A stretch of 64,000 nucleotides of DNA from Meandrina meandrites (GCA_963693305.1 OY855908.1:25841993-25905992); one strand, 5' to 3'; positions 11,000 to 22,791 are shown, counted from the first letter of the stretch. Numbers and translations are program-made. The notes: generated by a model from the letters alone, not told the origin.

Positions 11000-11719
11000 A
11001 CGATTGCTTTATTTGATCTATTTGATAAAATTTGATAGATTGATCTATTTGATAAAAGCTGCAGTTTTTTGTCAGGAAATTGAACTGCATGCTTTCGTTA
11101 TGCTTCATGCCTTCCCAGGGGTTTATATCACGCCAAGGTGGTGCCTAGTCTTTTTACGCGTACGGTCGGAAAATACGCCATCTACAATGAAATCTACAAT
11201 GAAGACTTCACTTTACCACGATCTACTCCTATATTCATTAGACTGTGACAAAATTAGAATTAAAACATTACAAGGCCCCAATCTTCTCTATTCTTAATTT
11301 TTGGTTACTTCAACGGATTTTGGGGGCAGTTTACAGTATATACGTAATAGAACCTTTCTGGTAGACTTCGGGTATTTTAGCTCGACTGCGTCTTGCTAAA
11401 ATACGAGCTTAGGCACGACTAAACTCACCTGATATTTCGCCCGTGCCAAAAAGGCACGATTAGGTATAAATAGCATGACTGAGACGCACATATGTCATCA
11501 ACAAGAAAGGCAGCTCTTCTATTTTATAGTCCATGTCACTTTTTTTTAGTAATTATAAGGTGCTTATTCCAAGTTATATAGGATGTAAATTTGATTTTGC
11601 TGGCTATTTTTAGATAAAGAATATTAGCCAGTCGATTTTAGATCAGACCCCACACTTGCATGTAGGACAAAAAACAAGCCACTTTCACGCTTAAAATAAA
11701 CTTCATTTCATCGAAAATG
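11000..11719. other. intergenic or intronic sequence
   Basis: The 97-codon frame at 11004-11297 has a repetitive, hydrophobic start and no domain; I treat it as chance. A short AT-rich inverted motif around 11378-11420 (ATTTTAGCTCG and CGTATTTTAGC-like) was noted without further interpretation. Confidence 0.4.
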
Positions 11720-11852
11720 CTTTGAACCCAGGAGTATCGGTAGTTCGTATAGCGTGATCGTCTGAAACGAACTGTTGCTGATGACTGACGTTTCGACAAC
11801 ATGCGCGGAAGTCCTCTTCAGAGTCAAGTGAAAAGTTGTTGTCAGTCGATGA
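11720..11852 (-). pseudogene. probable Penelope-like element 3' tail fragment
   Basis: On the minus strand the sequence reads GACTCTGAAGAGGACTTCC, then TGTCGAAACGTCAGTCATC and a CAACAGTTCGTTTCAGACGA block. This ordered motif set is, as I recall it, typical of the conserved C-terminal/3' region of cnidarian Penelope-like elements. Only about 130 bases are present. The assignment rests on recalled similarity and needs a library match. Confidence 0.4.
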
Positions 11853-12284
11853 TGTTATAATTCTGGTCGTGAATAAGTCGTCTGTAAGGTGCCGGTAGTT
11901 GTTGACATCTGTTGATAAGTTTGTGTATCACCTTTCTATAGTCAGTCGTTGAAAATAGTTCCTACTGTACAGTAGGTTAAAAATTCAGCAGAATCCCAGT
12001 CAATTTTTGTGATTAGTAAGTCTGTCAAAAAGAGATTGCGTTACCTCACGTGATTTGTATTTCTGTAGCTACGTAATCAAGAGCGCGTGATAATTTGATT
12101 GACATTCTGCCCCGGAAAATCACTTCGCACTTTTTTGTCTGAGAGAAGAGTTGAAGTATCGTATGAAAGTCTCGGTCGTCGGAAATTCTTAGAATTTAGT
12201 CTGTACGTACATCAAGCGAGTCATCGAATTAAAGAGTTTAAAGAGTTTAAAGAGTTGAAGACCTTGTTTTCATTCTTCACATGC

Positions 12285-12302
12285 TGGTGCCGAGACCCGG
12301 GA
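12285..12302 (+). promoter_or_regulatory. probable primer-binding site of the BEL/Pao element
   Basis: TGGTGCCGAGACCCGGGA starts with the TGG expected for pairing to a tRNA CCA end and lies 56 bases before the gag ATG. The cognate tRNA was not determined. Confidence 0.6.
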
Positions 12303-12357
12303 AACATTCGCCGGGAAACCATAGAAAGCAAGGTTTGTGAAGGAATGCGTGTTAAAC

Positions 12358-13536
12358 ATGGCCGAAGCGAAGAAGAAATTAAAGAAAAAGACGAAGATCC
12401 GCGAAAGTCATTGAACATTCGTCAAGAAAATTATCACCGGAGCGAGGGAATTAATAGATAGTGGAGAATCTGTTGATCTGAAGAAGCTTAAATCCTTAAA
12501 ATCCACTTTTCTGGATGAGCTTTCGGAGCTCAAACGCTTGGATGGAGAGGTTCATGAATATCTGCTCGACGAGTCGAAAATCGATGGAGAGGTGAATGAA
12601 AGCTGCGAATTCACCAGCGCAATACAGGAGTGCATTGTCGACCTGGAAACAGCCTTAAGTTCGGAAAAAGATCAAGGAAGGAGTCAAGGAGTGGCATTTG
12701 TTTCGCAATCTGCTGAAGCTGGTTTGAACAACACTCAAACAGGGACGCATGCGAGTGTTTCCTCAGTTCGCAGCCACACCAAACTACCGAAACTCGAATT
12801 GAAGAAGTTCTACGGGAATCCAATCGACTGGTATCCGTTCTGGGAGTGCTTTGAATCAGCCGTACATCGAAACACCGCTCTGTCTGGAGTAGATAAGTTC
12901 AATTACCTAAATTCACTCCTGGTGGGCTCTGCTGCACACGTAATCGCAGGATTAACTCTGACAAGCGCCAATTACGAGAAGGCAGTTGATCTCCTGAAAA
13001 AGAGATTCGGAAATCGTCAGGTCATCATTTCGAGCCACATGGAAGCTCTCACTAAAATCCCCAAAATAACGAGCATTCATGAGGTCAAACGTCTTCGTAA
13101 TCTGTATGATACAGTGGAATCACATGTGCGTGCGCTTGAGAGTTTGGAAATTTCACAAGAGATGTATGGCTGCTTTCTAACGCCCACCATCATGCAAAAA
13201 TTGCCAAAAGAGTTCCGGATTGCCATCCCCCGAAATCTAACGTCGGAAACATGGGTCCTTAAAGATATTTTAACCGAATTTCAAAGGGAGTTGCAACTGC
13301 GAGAAAACTGCCAACATGTCTCTGGAGATGTCAGCAATAAGGAGCCTCGGCTCCCGAACACTTCAAGGCGTGTACATTCCGATCAACCATCGACAACTTC
13401 AGCATTGTTTACGGATGGTGGAAAGAATACCCATCAGGGCCATTGGTGTACATACTGCAAGGGATCACATCCATCCGTCAATTGCAATGTGGTCACTAAC
13501 ATCTCTGCAAGGAAACAGATTCTGCGACAAAGGTGA
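12358..13536 (+). pseudogene. gag: BEL/Pao gag with two in-frame TGA codons
   Basis: The frame starts MAEAKKKLKKK at 12358, hits a TGA at 12412-12414, and then continues in the same frame. The DUF1759-type capsid region is clear from about 12780 (LPKLELKKFYGNPIDWYPFW) to about 13290. A Cys/His knuckle (YCKGSHPSVNC) begins near 13447. A second TGA at 13534-13536 falls inside the knuckle region, after which the same frame resumes. Both are most simply point mutations of sense codons. Stop readthrough between gag and pol cannot be excluded for the second, but the first lies only 18 codons into gag, which argues for decay. Confidence 0.85.
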
Positions 13537-14822
13537 AGGTGTTTTAGATGCTTGCGTACTGGTCACCTCGCTAATCAATGTGACAATGGCAAAGTGTGTT
13601 ACATCTGTGGTTGGAGACACCACGCCTCAATCTGTGAAAATCAGGGTAATGAGAATCAGGCAGCCCACCCTGGAGGAAGTGCAGCCACAGAAGGAGATGC
13701 ACCCACCTCAAGCGCAGCAACATTTCAAGCACCAACAACCAGTATGTTTATCAACTCCAAATCTAGTGTTCTTTTGCAGACAGCGAGAGCAAACATCTCC
13801 AAGCCAGGAAATGGTGAACATTCCGTCAATGCAAGAATGGTGTTCGACAGTGGCAGTCAAAGGAGCTACATCTCAGAGAACTTACAAAAGGCTTTGAACC
13901 TACCAATCACTGGCCAGGAGACACTACTGATCAAGACATTTGGAGAGTCTACTGCTAAACTCCGACGGTGTGACATTGTTCAAATGGCTGTGGAGACTAT
14001 TGACGGTATGCAGATATATGTTTCGGCATATGTAGTACCTGAGATCTGTGCACCTATCAGTAATCAAATCATTGAGTTCACCCAAGCAAACTACCCTCAC
14101 TTGCAGTGCTTAAGGCTTGCTGATAGTTCCCATGGTAGCGAAGAATTGAATATAGACATTCTTATTGGTGCAGATTTCTATTGGCATTTTGTAAGTGGAG
14201 CCGTTGTTCGTGGTCCAGGATCAGCTCCTATTGCCCTCTCTACCAAACTTGGTTATGTACTTTCTGGACCGGTTGGAATATCAGTGCCAGGACAGGGAGA
14301 CTCCACAGTTAACCTTACTGAAACTCATGTACTCAAGGTCTCCAGTTCTGTCGTTGAGGAAAGAAACTCACTTGAAGGAGAAATCAAACAATTCTGGGAC
14401 TTAGAAACTCTGGGAATCAAACCTGACGAGCCGTCAGTCTACGAGAAATTCATAGAAGACATCGTGCATGATGGAGAGAGGTATGAGGTCAAGTTGCCTT
14501 TCAAGGAAAATCACCCTCTTCTTCCAGACAACTACCAGTTGAGCAAATTGAGGCTGGAGTCATTGGTGCGGCGACTTAAGTCAAAAAATGAAGTCCTCAA
14601 ACATTACGATTCTATTATTCAGAATCAAATTGAGAAAAACATTATTGAACCGGTGAATCTGGAGGAACAACCTGAACTAGGCAAGGTCCACTATCTGCCA
14701 CACCGAGAAGTTATAAGGCTTGATAAGGACACTACTAAACTCCGTGTTGTCTATGATGCATCCGCTAAGCGGGGTGGACCTAGCCTCAATGATTGTCTTA
14801 CTCTGGTCCACCACTCACTCCA
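13537..14822 (+). pseudogene. pol: BEL/Pao pol, protease and N-terminal RT
   Basis: In the same frame as gag, zinc knuckles (RCFRCLRTGHLANQC, then CYICGWRHHASIC) lead to an aspartic protease with motif VFDSGSQRSYIS near 13841. The RT N-terminal part follows (HPLLPDNYQLSKLR near 14514; RVVYDASAKRGGPSLNDCL near 14740). Around 14795-14803 the reading frame shifts: from there the frame giving GPPPLTPMIFDVMVRF is the coding one, while the original frame stops at 14824. A TAG at 14883-14885 interrupts the new frame. Confidence 0.85.
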
Positions 14823-15912
14823 ATGATCTTTGATGTAATGGTACGATTCCGGGCTCACCAAATCGCACTCACCGCTGATATTTAGAAGGCATCCTTGAAT
14901 GTTGCCATAGCCCCAGAGCACCGTGACTTCCTGCGATTTCTTTGGATTGATGACATTTTGACTGACAATCCGCAAATGGTCATAAGACGATTCACAAGAG
15001 TAGTCTTCGGAGTCAACTCCAGCCCTTTTCTTCTCAATGGAACCATTCGCCATCATTTGAATTCTTACCTGGATAGTGACCCAGCATTTGTGGAGGAAGT
15101 CTTGCACTCTCTGTATGTGGATGATCTGGCATCTTCGAAACCAGACGGTACCTCAGCTTATGAATTGTATTCCAAACTCAAGACAAGATTCAAGAAGGCT
15201 GGGTTCAATATGCGCAAATGGTTGACAAACGATCAAGAATTGGCGGACAGAATCAACGCTGAAGAGGACCAAGGGGGGAGTCAGCAACAGCCCATCCTTG
15301 AATTCCAGCAAGAAGATCAAACATTCTCAAAGTCGCAGTTTAAGTGCCAGGAAAACACAGAAGATTATCCAAGGGTGCTGGGAACATCTTGGAATCATGC
15401 AGCTGATAAACTTGTGTTTACCTTCAAGAACCTCACCAGTCAATTAACCGAAGAACATGTCACAAAGCGAATCATTCTTAGTTCTATTGCGAAGATATTC
15501 GACCCGCTTGGAATACTATCTCCAGTCTTTGTTGCTTTCAAAATACTGTTTCAAGAGATTTGCAAGAAAGAAGTTGATTGGGACACTCAATTGGGTGGAG
15601 AAGTGCTGAAGCAGTGGAGATCATTGTTGCAGGACATACAAAGCATTTCAAGTTTCTCAATTGACAGATGTTTCTCATCTGAACTGAACTCTCTTGAAAC
15701 TTCCAAAATTGAATTGCACGGTTTTGGTGATGCTTCAGAAAGGGGTTTTGGTGGTGTTGTTTATCTCAGAATAGAGTCAGGGAACTCAGTTGTATGCATT
15801 CATGACAACTGTTTGCCTCGACAAAGGTGGAAACTTGGAACAGTTCAAGAGCTAATCCATGGAAGAGATGGTCTCGTCCGCGCAGCCGTTGTCCGGGTGT
15901 TGTCCAAAGGGG
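14823..15912 (+). pseudogene. pol: BEL/Pao pol, RT palm to RNase H, fused to the integrase tail
   Basis: The frame carries [19 protein letters not shown] and the catalytic YVDD (LHSLYVDDL, near 15110), so the RT palm motif is intact. The RNase H region has FDPLGILSP and [18 protein letters not shown] (near 15718). Immediately after, at about 15790, the sequence switches to [16 protein letters not shown] and [17 protein letters not shown], which normally lies at the far C-terminus of BEL/Pao integrase (DUF5641). The whole integrase catalytic core that should separate them is missing although the frame stays open. The reading frame ends in the N gap. Confidence 0.85.
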
Positions 15913-16112
15913 NNNNNNNNNNNNNNNNNNNNNNNNNNNNNNNNNNNNNNNNNNNNNNNNNNNNNNNNNNNNNNNNNNNNNNNNNNNNNNNNNNNNNNNN
16001 NNNNNNNNNNNNNNNNNNNNNNNNNNNNNNNNNNNNNNNNNNNNNNNNNNNNNNNNNNNNNNNNNNNNNNNNNNNNNNNNNNNNNNNNNNNNNNNNNNNN
16101 NNNNNNNNNNNN
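15913..16112. other. assembly gap of 200 N
   Basis: All bases are N. Real size unknown. The rest of the BEL/Pao element and its 3' LTR may be inside. Open frames reported across it are not real. Confidence 1.
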
Positions 16113-16227
16113 TATACAATTGAAATGGTGTTAGTTACTGTGTCTGTTATAACAGATTTCACCGTCTTTGGCATTCTCGGAAAACACATTTAAACTCGGA
16201 GCTCAAGCCATCTGACTATTGACTTAC

Positions 16228-16433
16228 CAAGGTAGGAAAGTTCCCAAGGAATTCTACTAAGTTTTTCCGCAGTTCGCTATGTGAAATATAAATTCCTTTT
16301 ACGATTTGCAGTTGCATGGTCAGTGCGTCGAACATACAGTTTCCTGGTGCTGAATCGTCTGAACTGTCACTGAAAATGAATCCCTTGTCTGAAACAATCC
16401 TTCGCAGTTCCTCTGTTGGCTCAGTTTTCTTGT
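16228..16433 (-). CDS. possible OTU-protease-like exon
   Basis: On the minus strand the frame ends at a perfect donor (GTAAGT, plus-strand 16222-16227). It reads SDSSDDSAPGNCMFDALTMQ followed by SHSELRKNLVEFLGNF. The Gly-Asn-Cys-x-Phe-x-Ala-Leu pattern and following His/Leu-Arg helix match the N-terminal part of OTU cysteine proteases, where the Cys is the nucleophile. The catalytic His would lie in later exons toward the gap. An in-frame stop bounds the frame upstream near 16434 and no strong acceptor was fixed, so the 5' end is uncertain. It could also be a pseudogene. Confidence 0.5.
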
Positions 16434-17519
16434 TAAAGTTGACTTAACCATGTATTTGATAAAAAATTCTCATAGCTGAAAGAAATTAAAACTATTGCAG
16501 TTACAAAGATCATCTATCGAATAAGTTATTAAAGAAATAAATACCAGAAGTGGCTATTTTTTTTTTCAAATGTGACCTTTTTTGTCTTGGAGTCATGTCA
16601 GTGTAGAGATTACAGCGAGCTTAAAAGAAATTGATTCCGAGTCAAGTTCAAAATATAAGACACTAAGATAAATAAGACTAATGATGAAGCATCCAAGTAA
16701 GTTTACGTCTTGGCACAGGTTTAATTTTTTGCTTTTGTCTACTTCTACATCTAATTTCTTATCTGCAAAGGGCATAGCCCATCACTGCAGATGTGCAAAT
16801 GCACAAGTGCAAGAATTTAAAAGTGTCCGGGTTCAGCGTTATCAGACATAGGGCATGACGACCTTTTTTTAAGCCTCCACTGACTGCTATTCAATTACTT
16901 GGTTCAGTAACGAGTTCCATTCTCTAATTGTGCAGGCTAGAAAACTGGGTTTATATTATAAAAAAAATAGGCTTTCTGTAGGAATATGTAGCATTTCATT
17001 CAATGAAAAATGACCTCAGTTTTTTTTTTACCATGTATATTGGGGTGTGATTTGAAAGTAGGAGAGAAAAAAGACTGACATTTTCTTTAGCTTTTATTGT
17101 CTACTTTGGCGAGAAAAAAGCGATTGAGCCTAGAAATGTATAAGTAGTGAATGTTACATATGCCAAAAGAAAGCGTAGTTTCCACTTCAGAAACCTAGAA
17201 AATGATTGTTCGTAACTCGAGAGGCATAGTTTTGGCCTTTCGAGTAATATGCGTTATTTTGCATGGAATTATATGTCTGAAGGTTTCAAAACGTGATTAA
17301 CCTTATCTTCACTGTTTCTAGGCTAATTGGCTGTACGTAAACGCTTTTTTCGCCATATTCCACAATATAAAAGCAAAAGGGAACGTCAATGTTTCTCTCT
17401 TCCTTTCACTTGTTTACCTCTGAGCTCAGGAGTGTCAGCCGCAAACCCAAACATTGAAAACGTATGTTCTTATCAAAGATTGAACCTGTCAGCTTTTTTT
17501 CGGCCTCTTATTTTAAAGT
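16434..17519. other. AT-rich intergenic or intronic sequence
   Basis: Only short background frames occur. Homopolymer A/T runs are frequent. A possible acceptor (TTTCTTTCAG on the minus strand near 16480) may relate to the OTU-like exon but its frame does not fit. Confidence 0.4.
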
Positions 17520-17902
17520 GGCTCGACTGAGTATTTTTGTAAAAGCACCTTCCAACTTTGATCCTACCAGTCATAAACAGCTCGATTCCAATTATTATTG
17601 ATTTCAGAGAGATTTCGGAAAACCTCCTTGTATCGATTTTCATGAAACTCCGCTCAGGCGAAGGCAAACACCCAAGGTATAAATAGTGTAAAGCATTTCA
17701 AGAGAAAATGCGGACACGGGCTAAAACTTGATTCAGAGTTGTGACGTGATATTCGTTCCGATCTCCAAAAAATTGATACCATCTTGTGGTTCAGTCTATA
17801 TGTAATCCATGTGTTATAATGGCTATGTAATTGGGATCAAGTTGTTTGGGAATGAGAGGATCAAAGTTGGAAGGTGCTCCTACAAAAATACTGAGTCGAG
17901 CC
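17520..17902. repeat. inverted repeat with about 77-bp arms
   Basis: GGCTCGACTGAGTATTTTTG at 17520 is mirrored by the segment ending CTGAGTCGAGCC at 17902. Both arms contain AGCACCTTCCAACTTTGATC in inverse orientation, with about 230 bases between arms. It directly abuts the truncated 5' end of the LINE at about 17925, and may be a pre-existing MITE or a by-product of insertion. Confidence 0.75.
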
Positions 17903-17927
17903 ATCTTACATCTTTTTTTGTAAGGAT

Positions 17928-18240
17928 TCCAACGCGACCCAAAGAAAACAAGAAACAACCGAGGCCAATAATAGCCAAAGCGTCCTTCTTTCAAGACAAG
18001 GAGTCTATCAAATCACGTATTAAGAACTTACCTAAAGGTAAAAAATATGGCGTATCAGATGACTTCCCGAGGGAAGTGGATGAAATCAGAAAAACGTTTC
18101 AGCCGGTGCTTAAGAAAGCAAAGGAAGAAAAGAAAATGGCTTTCTTCAATGTCGAAAAGTTAATTATTGAGAATGCTGTTTACCGCGGACCCGAGACCAA
18201 AGACTTCCCGCTATACGGTCGAATAATGGAGAGTGGATAA
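17928..18240 (+). pseudogene. LINE ORF1 C-terminal part
   Basis: The frame reads PRPIIAKASFFQDKESIKSR and later MAFFNVEKLIIENAVYRG, then GRIMESG and stop at 18238-18240. In L1/Tx1 ORF1 proteins this is the conserved RNA-binding C-terminal region. The N-terminal coiled coil and RRM are missing, so the copy is 5'-truncated. Confidence 0.75.
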
Positions 18241-18522
18241 GCAAGAGACTGAGATTTGCTGCCTTTGTGGAACTCTAAGGGGTGCTTACACTCGTCTTGG
18301 ACAAGGTAACCTGCTCCATGTACACTGGGTTTTTGTGCTTCGATTCTTTTCCTGTGCAAAGATATATTTATTTAGTTGTCTTTCCACTTAATGATCTTCA
18401 GCGTTTGTTTATATTGCAGTATTTATGTGCCGTGCGTATTTATTGTTATGATTTTTCTAACTCGAATGGGCAAACTGAATTACGAAAAAATGTTTCACCT
18501 CATAATTTCTGGATAACTATAC

Positions 18523-21500
18523 ATGGATCTTAAGATTTTATCTTTAAATGTTAGAGGGCTGAACAGGACTATCAAGCGGCGTCAAGTGTTTCGATGGCTG
18601 CATCAACAGAAATCAGATGTCATATTTTTACAAGAAACATACTCATCCCCTCAAACAATCAAAACATGGAAAGCGGAGTGGGGAGGGAAACTAATTGAAA
18701 GTCACGGTTCAAATCATAGTAGAGGCGTAATGATTCTCTTTAAGCCTGGTCTCGATGTGACCATTGAGAAAATCGTAAATGATAAAAACGGCAGATACAT
18801 TTTATGCGAAGCATTATTAGACAGTGAAAAATTTGTGTTTTTGAATATTTATTCCCCAAGTGACCAAACCCAACAAGTACAATTCCTCAGAGGCTTGTCA
18901 AACTCCTTGCTCAATACATATGCAAATGAACAAGTGGTGATTGGTGGAGACTTTAATTGTGCGATAAACGAAATAGATAAATGTGAAGGACGATCGGTTG
19001 TTCATAAAAAAAGGTGTGATTCAAGAGATAAAGACATTAATGAGCACTCAAGATCTTGTTGACGCGTGGAGTCACAAACATCCTAACGTGCAAGGCTTTA
19101 CGTAGAATAATCCATCGATGAAAATCCAATACAGATTAGATTATTTTTTCATATCAAAAGATATGCAATCTTCAATTATAGATGTCAAAATATTACCAAA
19201 CATTTTTTTCAGACCACTCTGCCTTAACAATTTCTTTGTCGTCTAATAATACAGAAACGAAGCACGGTCCTGGATTTTGGAAATTCAATAACTCTTTGTT
19301 AACAGATGAAAATTATATCGCAATGATAACAAAACAAATACCAGAAATTGTTTCAAAATATCAAGAAGTCTCAGACAAAGGATTATTTTGGGAAATGATT
19401 AAAATGGAAGTTAGAGCGTCAACAATAATCTTCGCTAAAAGAAAAGCCAAACAAAAACGGGATGAAGAAAATGGCTTATTGATGGAATTCACTCGCTTAC
19501 AGGAAAATATAAGATCTAACTTCAGCGGAGCTGCTAAAATTGAAATGGATCGGGTTAAGAAAAAGCTTGCGAAAGTAGTTGCTAATAAAACTCGAGGCAC
19601 AATGGTCCGCAGTAAAGCTCAATGGTATGAGTTCGGTGAAAAGAACAGTAAATATTTTTACAACCTAGAGAAAAGAAATCATAAACGAAAACATATAAAA
19701 TCGTTGAAAAAAGAAGATGGATCTCTCCTTCACAATCCCGGAAAAATATTAGAAGAAGAATAAACTTTTTTCAAAGAAATTTACAGGTCTAGAGATGTAT
19801 CTCCAGAATCAGAAATCTTTAATCACTTTTTTTCATTCAGATGGTTTGAATACCCTTAACATCGAAGAAGTAGATAGTTGTGAAGGACTGTTAACACTTC
19901 AAGAGTGCAAAAATTCTCTTGGTCAGTTTAAAAATAATAAAACTCCTGGTTCAGACGGTTTTACAATTGAATTCTACAGATCATTCTGGAATGTTATCGG
20001 ACAATTCATGGTTGATAGTTTCAATTACGCATTTAAAAAATGGGTCTTTATCAATTACTCAAAAACTTGGAGTGATATCATTGATACCGAAAAAAAGACA
20101 AAGATAAAAATTATCTGAAAAACTGGAGACCAATATCGCTACTTAATAATGACTACAAAATAGCCACAAAAGCTATAGCTCTACGCTTAGAAAAGGTTTT
20201 GTCAACTATCATCAGTTCAAGCCAAACTGGATAAGTGAAGGGAAGATATATAGGTGAAAGTATCAGAATCATATCAGATATGATGTCTTTTACTAAAGCG
20301 AAAAATATTCCAGGCCTTGCCGTTTTTCTTGACTTCGAGAAAGCCTTCGATTCCATCGAATGGAAATACTTGCAAAAATTCCTAGGGGTATTTAACTTTG
20401 GTCCACATTTACGACAGTGGGTCTCAGTCTTGTATAAGGACATCACAAGTTGCGTCTTGAATAACGGTTTCGCAACTAAGCACTTCAACTTAAGTAGAGG
20501 AGTCAGGCAAGGTTGCCCTCTTCAGGGTATCCTATTTGTAATTGGCGTGGAAATTTTAAACAATGCCATTACACGTTCAAACGAGATAAGAGGAATCCAG
20601 ATTGACAAAGAACAAACGGTCAAGGTCTCCCAATATGCAGACGATACAACAGTCTTCGTAAGGGATGTCCAGTCAATTCATAATCTTTTTTACCTATTAA
20701 GCCAATTTGAAAGTTGCTCAGGTCTAAAAATAAACCAATCCAAATCAGAAATATTATGGTTGGGATGTTGGCGCCATAGGAAAGACCGTGTGCTAGACTT
20801 AAAACTAAGTGATGAGCCTATTTACGCCCTAGGGGTATATTTTTCATATAACGAAGAACTTGCAACTGAAAAGAATTTCTTTGATAAGCTTAATCCCCTT
20901 AAAAAACTATTAAACATTTGGTCTTCCAGGGACATATCGATATATGGAAGAATTAACATCGTTAAAACCCTTGCGATTTCTAAATTAACTTTCATTTGCA
21001 GTGTGCTAGACACTCCAAACGGATTTACTGATGAAGTCAATAACATAATATTCAGATATATATGGAAAAACAAAAATCCAAAACTTAAAAAAACAACTAT
21101 CACAAGAAGCAAGAATGACGGAGGACTTGGCATGATCGACTTTTCACTATTCGATAACGCGCTGAAAATATCATGGGTAAAACGTTTGTGCTCCAAGGAA
21201 ACTGAACCATTGAAATCTATTCCATTATCATTACTTTCAAACGTTGGAGGCAAGCTTCTCTTCGAATGCAACTATGACATTAAATCTTTGTGTATTAATG
21301 AGCACCTACCCAAATTCTACCGTGATACAATATTGCACTGGCAAGACTTAAACAGAACTACTCCTGAAAAGAAAGAAGATTTCTTAAACCAAACAATTTG
21401 GAACAACCGATTCTTAAGAATAGGCAAATAATCAGTTACTTTATTATCGTAAATGGTATCAAGTCGGCATACAAAACCTTGCTGATATTGTTAACGATGA

Positions 21501-22271
21501 AGGAACTGGCTTCATGTCATTTAATACTTTCTTGGAAAAATTCAAAATCAAATGCAATTTTTTACAACACTTAAGTTTGTTGTCGGCCATTCCAATTCAT
21601 TGGAAGAAGAGTCTGAAAAGAGACGAGCATCATCGTGTCCCGACAGACTCGCATCCCGCAATCGACAAGCTCACGTGTAAAACAGTTTATAACACTGATC
21701 AACTGACAGCATTGTCCTCCTACCGCAGATAAAAGATTAATAGAATGCGGTTTTGATGCGCAAACGCGACAAGGTGTTTATTCACTTCCATTTTGCGTAA
21801 CGAAAGAAGTAAAACTATCTGTCTTTCAGTACAAGGTAATTCACAACATACTATATACAAATAACATTCTGTATAAAATGAAGAAAAAACCAAACCCTCA
21901 TTGTCCCTACTGTACCAATGTCGAACGAACGATTGCTCATTTACTCTTCACATGTTCAGTAACCAAATCTTTCTGGTCCGAGTTCACTACTTGGTATAAT
22001 TCGCTATCAAAAAAAAAAAGAAGACTTCTCTTTCTAAAACAGAAATAATATACGGCATAATAGATGACTGGTCGTCCTGTTCAACCCTTAACCACTTGAT
22101 TATAATTGGAAAATACTTTTGTATACTAATGCCCTAACAGACCAAAGATTTCAGTTCGCCGATTATATCGCTCTCGTTCGAGATAAAATTGAAACAGAAA
22201 AATATATCGCAATCATGACCAATAATCGCACTGCCTTTAATAAAAAGTGGTCAAATTTTCTTATTTATTAG
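18523..22271 (+). pseudogene. LINE ORF2 (endonuclease-reverse transcriptase), many frameshifts
   Basis: From an ATG at 18523 the AP-endonuclease starts MDLKILSLNVRGLNR, with QETYSS and GGDFNCAIN motifs. Frame changes occur near 19010, 19205, 19827, 20036 and 20090, each at an A or T run, and later near 21430, 21720 and 22010. In-frame stops are at 19103 (TAG for an expected Trp), 19761 and 20231. The RT has FLDFEKAFDSIEW (near 20328), GVRQGCPLQGI and the catalytic ADD in QYADDTTVF (near 20634). A zinc segment (CPYCTNVERTIAHLLFTC) begins near 21905. Catalytic residues remain but the protein cannot be made as one chain. Confidence 0.85.
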
Positions 22272-22564
22272 TAAATTTGTTATGCTTTTTTTTGTGTGTG
22301 TTAATTGTAATTGTAGTTGTTTCCCTTTTAACGGGTAATTCTATTTCAATTTTTCATTGTACTTTATTATTAGTAATCTTATTGTAAGTAGTGTAAATAT
22401 TCGGATTGTTAGTAATGTGAGTAATGTCTGTAATTAAAATTGTATCCTTATCAATGTAAGCAATTTAAAAATTTGTCAATAAAAAAAAAGTCTTTATTTT
22501 TTGCAGCATTCTGCTACTAATCTACAACACAAAAGAAACCTAGCAAAATGGCCAAGTTCACAAC

Positions 22565-22640
22565 AAGTCTTACGTAGCGCTGTGGTATAGTAAGAGCGCC
22601 CAACCGGTATCTGGGAGACCATGTGTTGACGTTATTTACA
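22565..22640 (+). repeat. possible tRNA-derived SINE head
   Basis: GCGCTGTGGTATAGTAAGAG followed by CGCCCAACCGG and GGGAGACCATG resembles a degraded tRNA A-box half. The B-box position reads TGTTGACGTT, a poor match. It could be a decayed SINE or chance. Confidence 0.3.
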
Positions 22641-22791
22641 TCCGCGAAATGTGCATAAAAAAACTTCTATTATAACTTCTAATTATGCCTGTACCGAGCA
22701 TACCGACTGTATCGAACGTGCCGATTGTACAGAGAGTACCGACTGTACCTGTCGATGACTTTCGTCGCTTTTCGTGCATAGCATCTATATA

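Larger units (their letters stand above)
11860..15912 (+). mobile_element. degenerate BEL/Pao retrotransposon, cut by the assembly gap
   Basis: A probable primer-binding site TGGTGCCGAGACCCGGGA (12285-12302) precedes a gag ATG with a good start context at 12358. Domain order is gag (DUF1759-like), zinc knuckles, aspartic protease, RT, RNase H-like segment, then a C-terminal integrase-tail segment, the order of BEL/Pao elements. The 5' LTR must end near 12281, but its start cannot be set because no second LTR is present. The element has in-frame stops, a frameshift and an internal deletion, and runs into the 200-base gap. It is not autonomous as assembled. Confidence 0.85.
17925..22489 (+). 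mobile_element. 5'-truncated Tx1/L1-like LINE
   Basis: The element contains the end of ORF1, a 282-bp spacer, ORF2 and a 3' UTR ending in a short A-rich tail (AATAAAAAAAAAG). A two-ORF plan with AP-type endonuclease, RT and C-terminal CCHC-like zinc segment is typical of the L1/Tx1 group. The 5' boundary lies inside ORF1, next to an inverted repeat. No clear target duplication was found. Confidence 0.85.

Noticed and set aside
11760..11800. Hammerhead ribozyme in the Penelope-like tail
   Set aside because: CTGATGA is present, but the GAAA segment does not follow in the order needed for a hammerhead core.
15766..16193. Open frames spanning the N block
   Set aside because: They are artefacts of N being treated as open.
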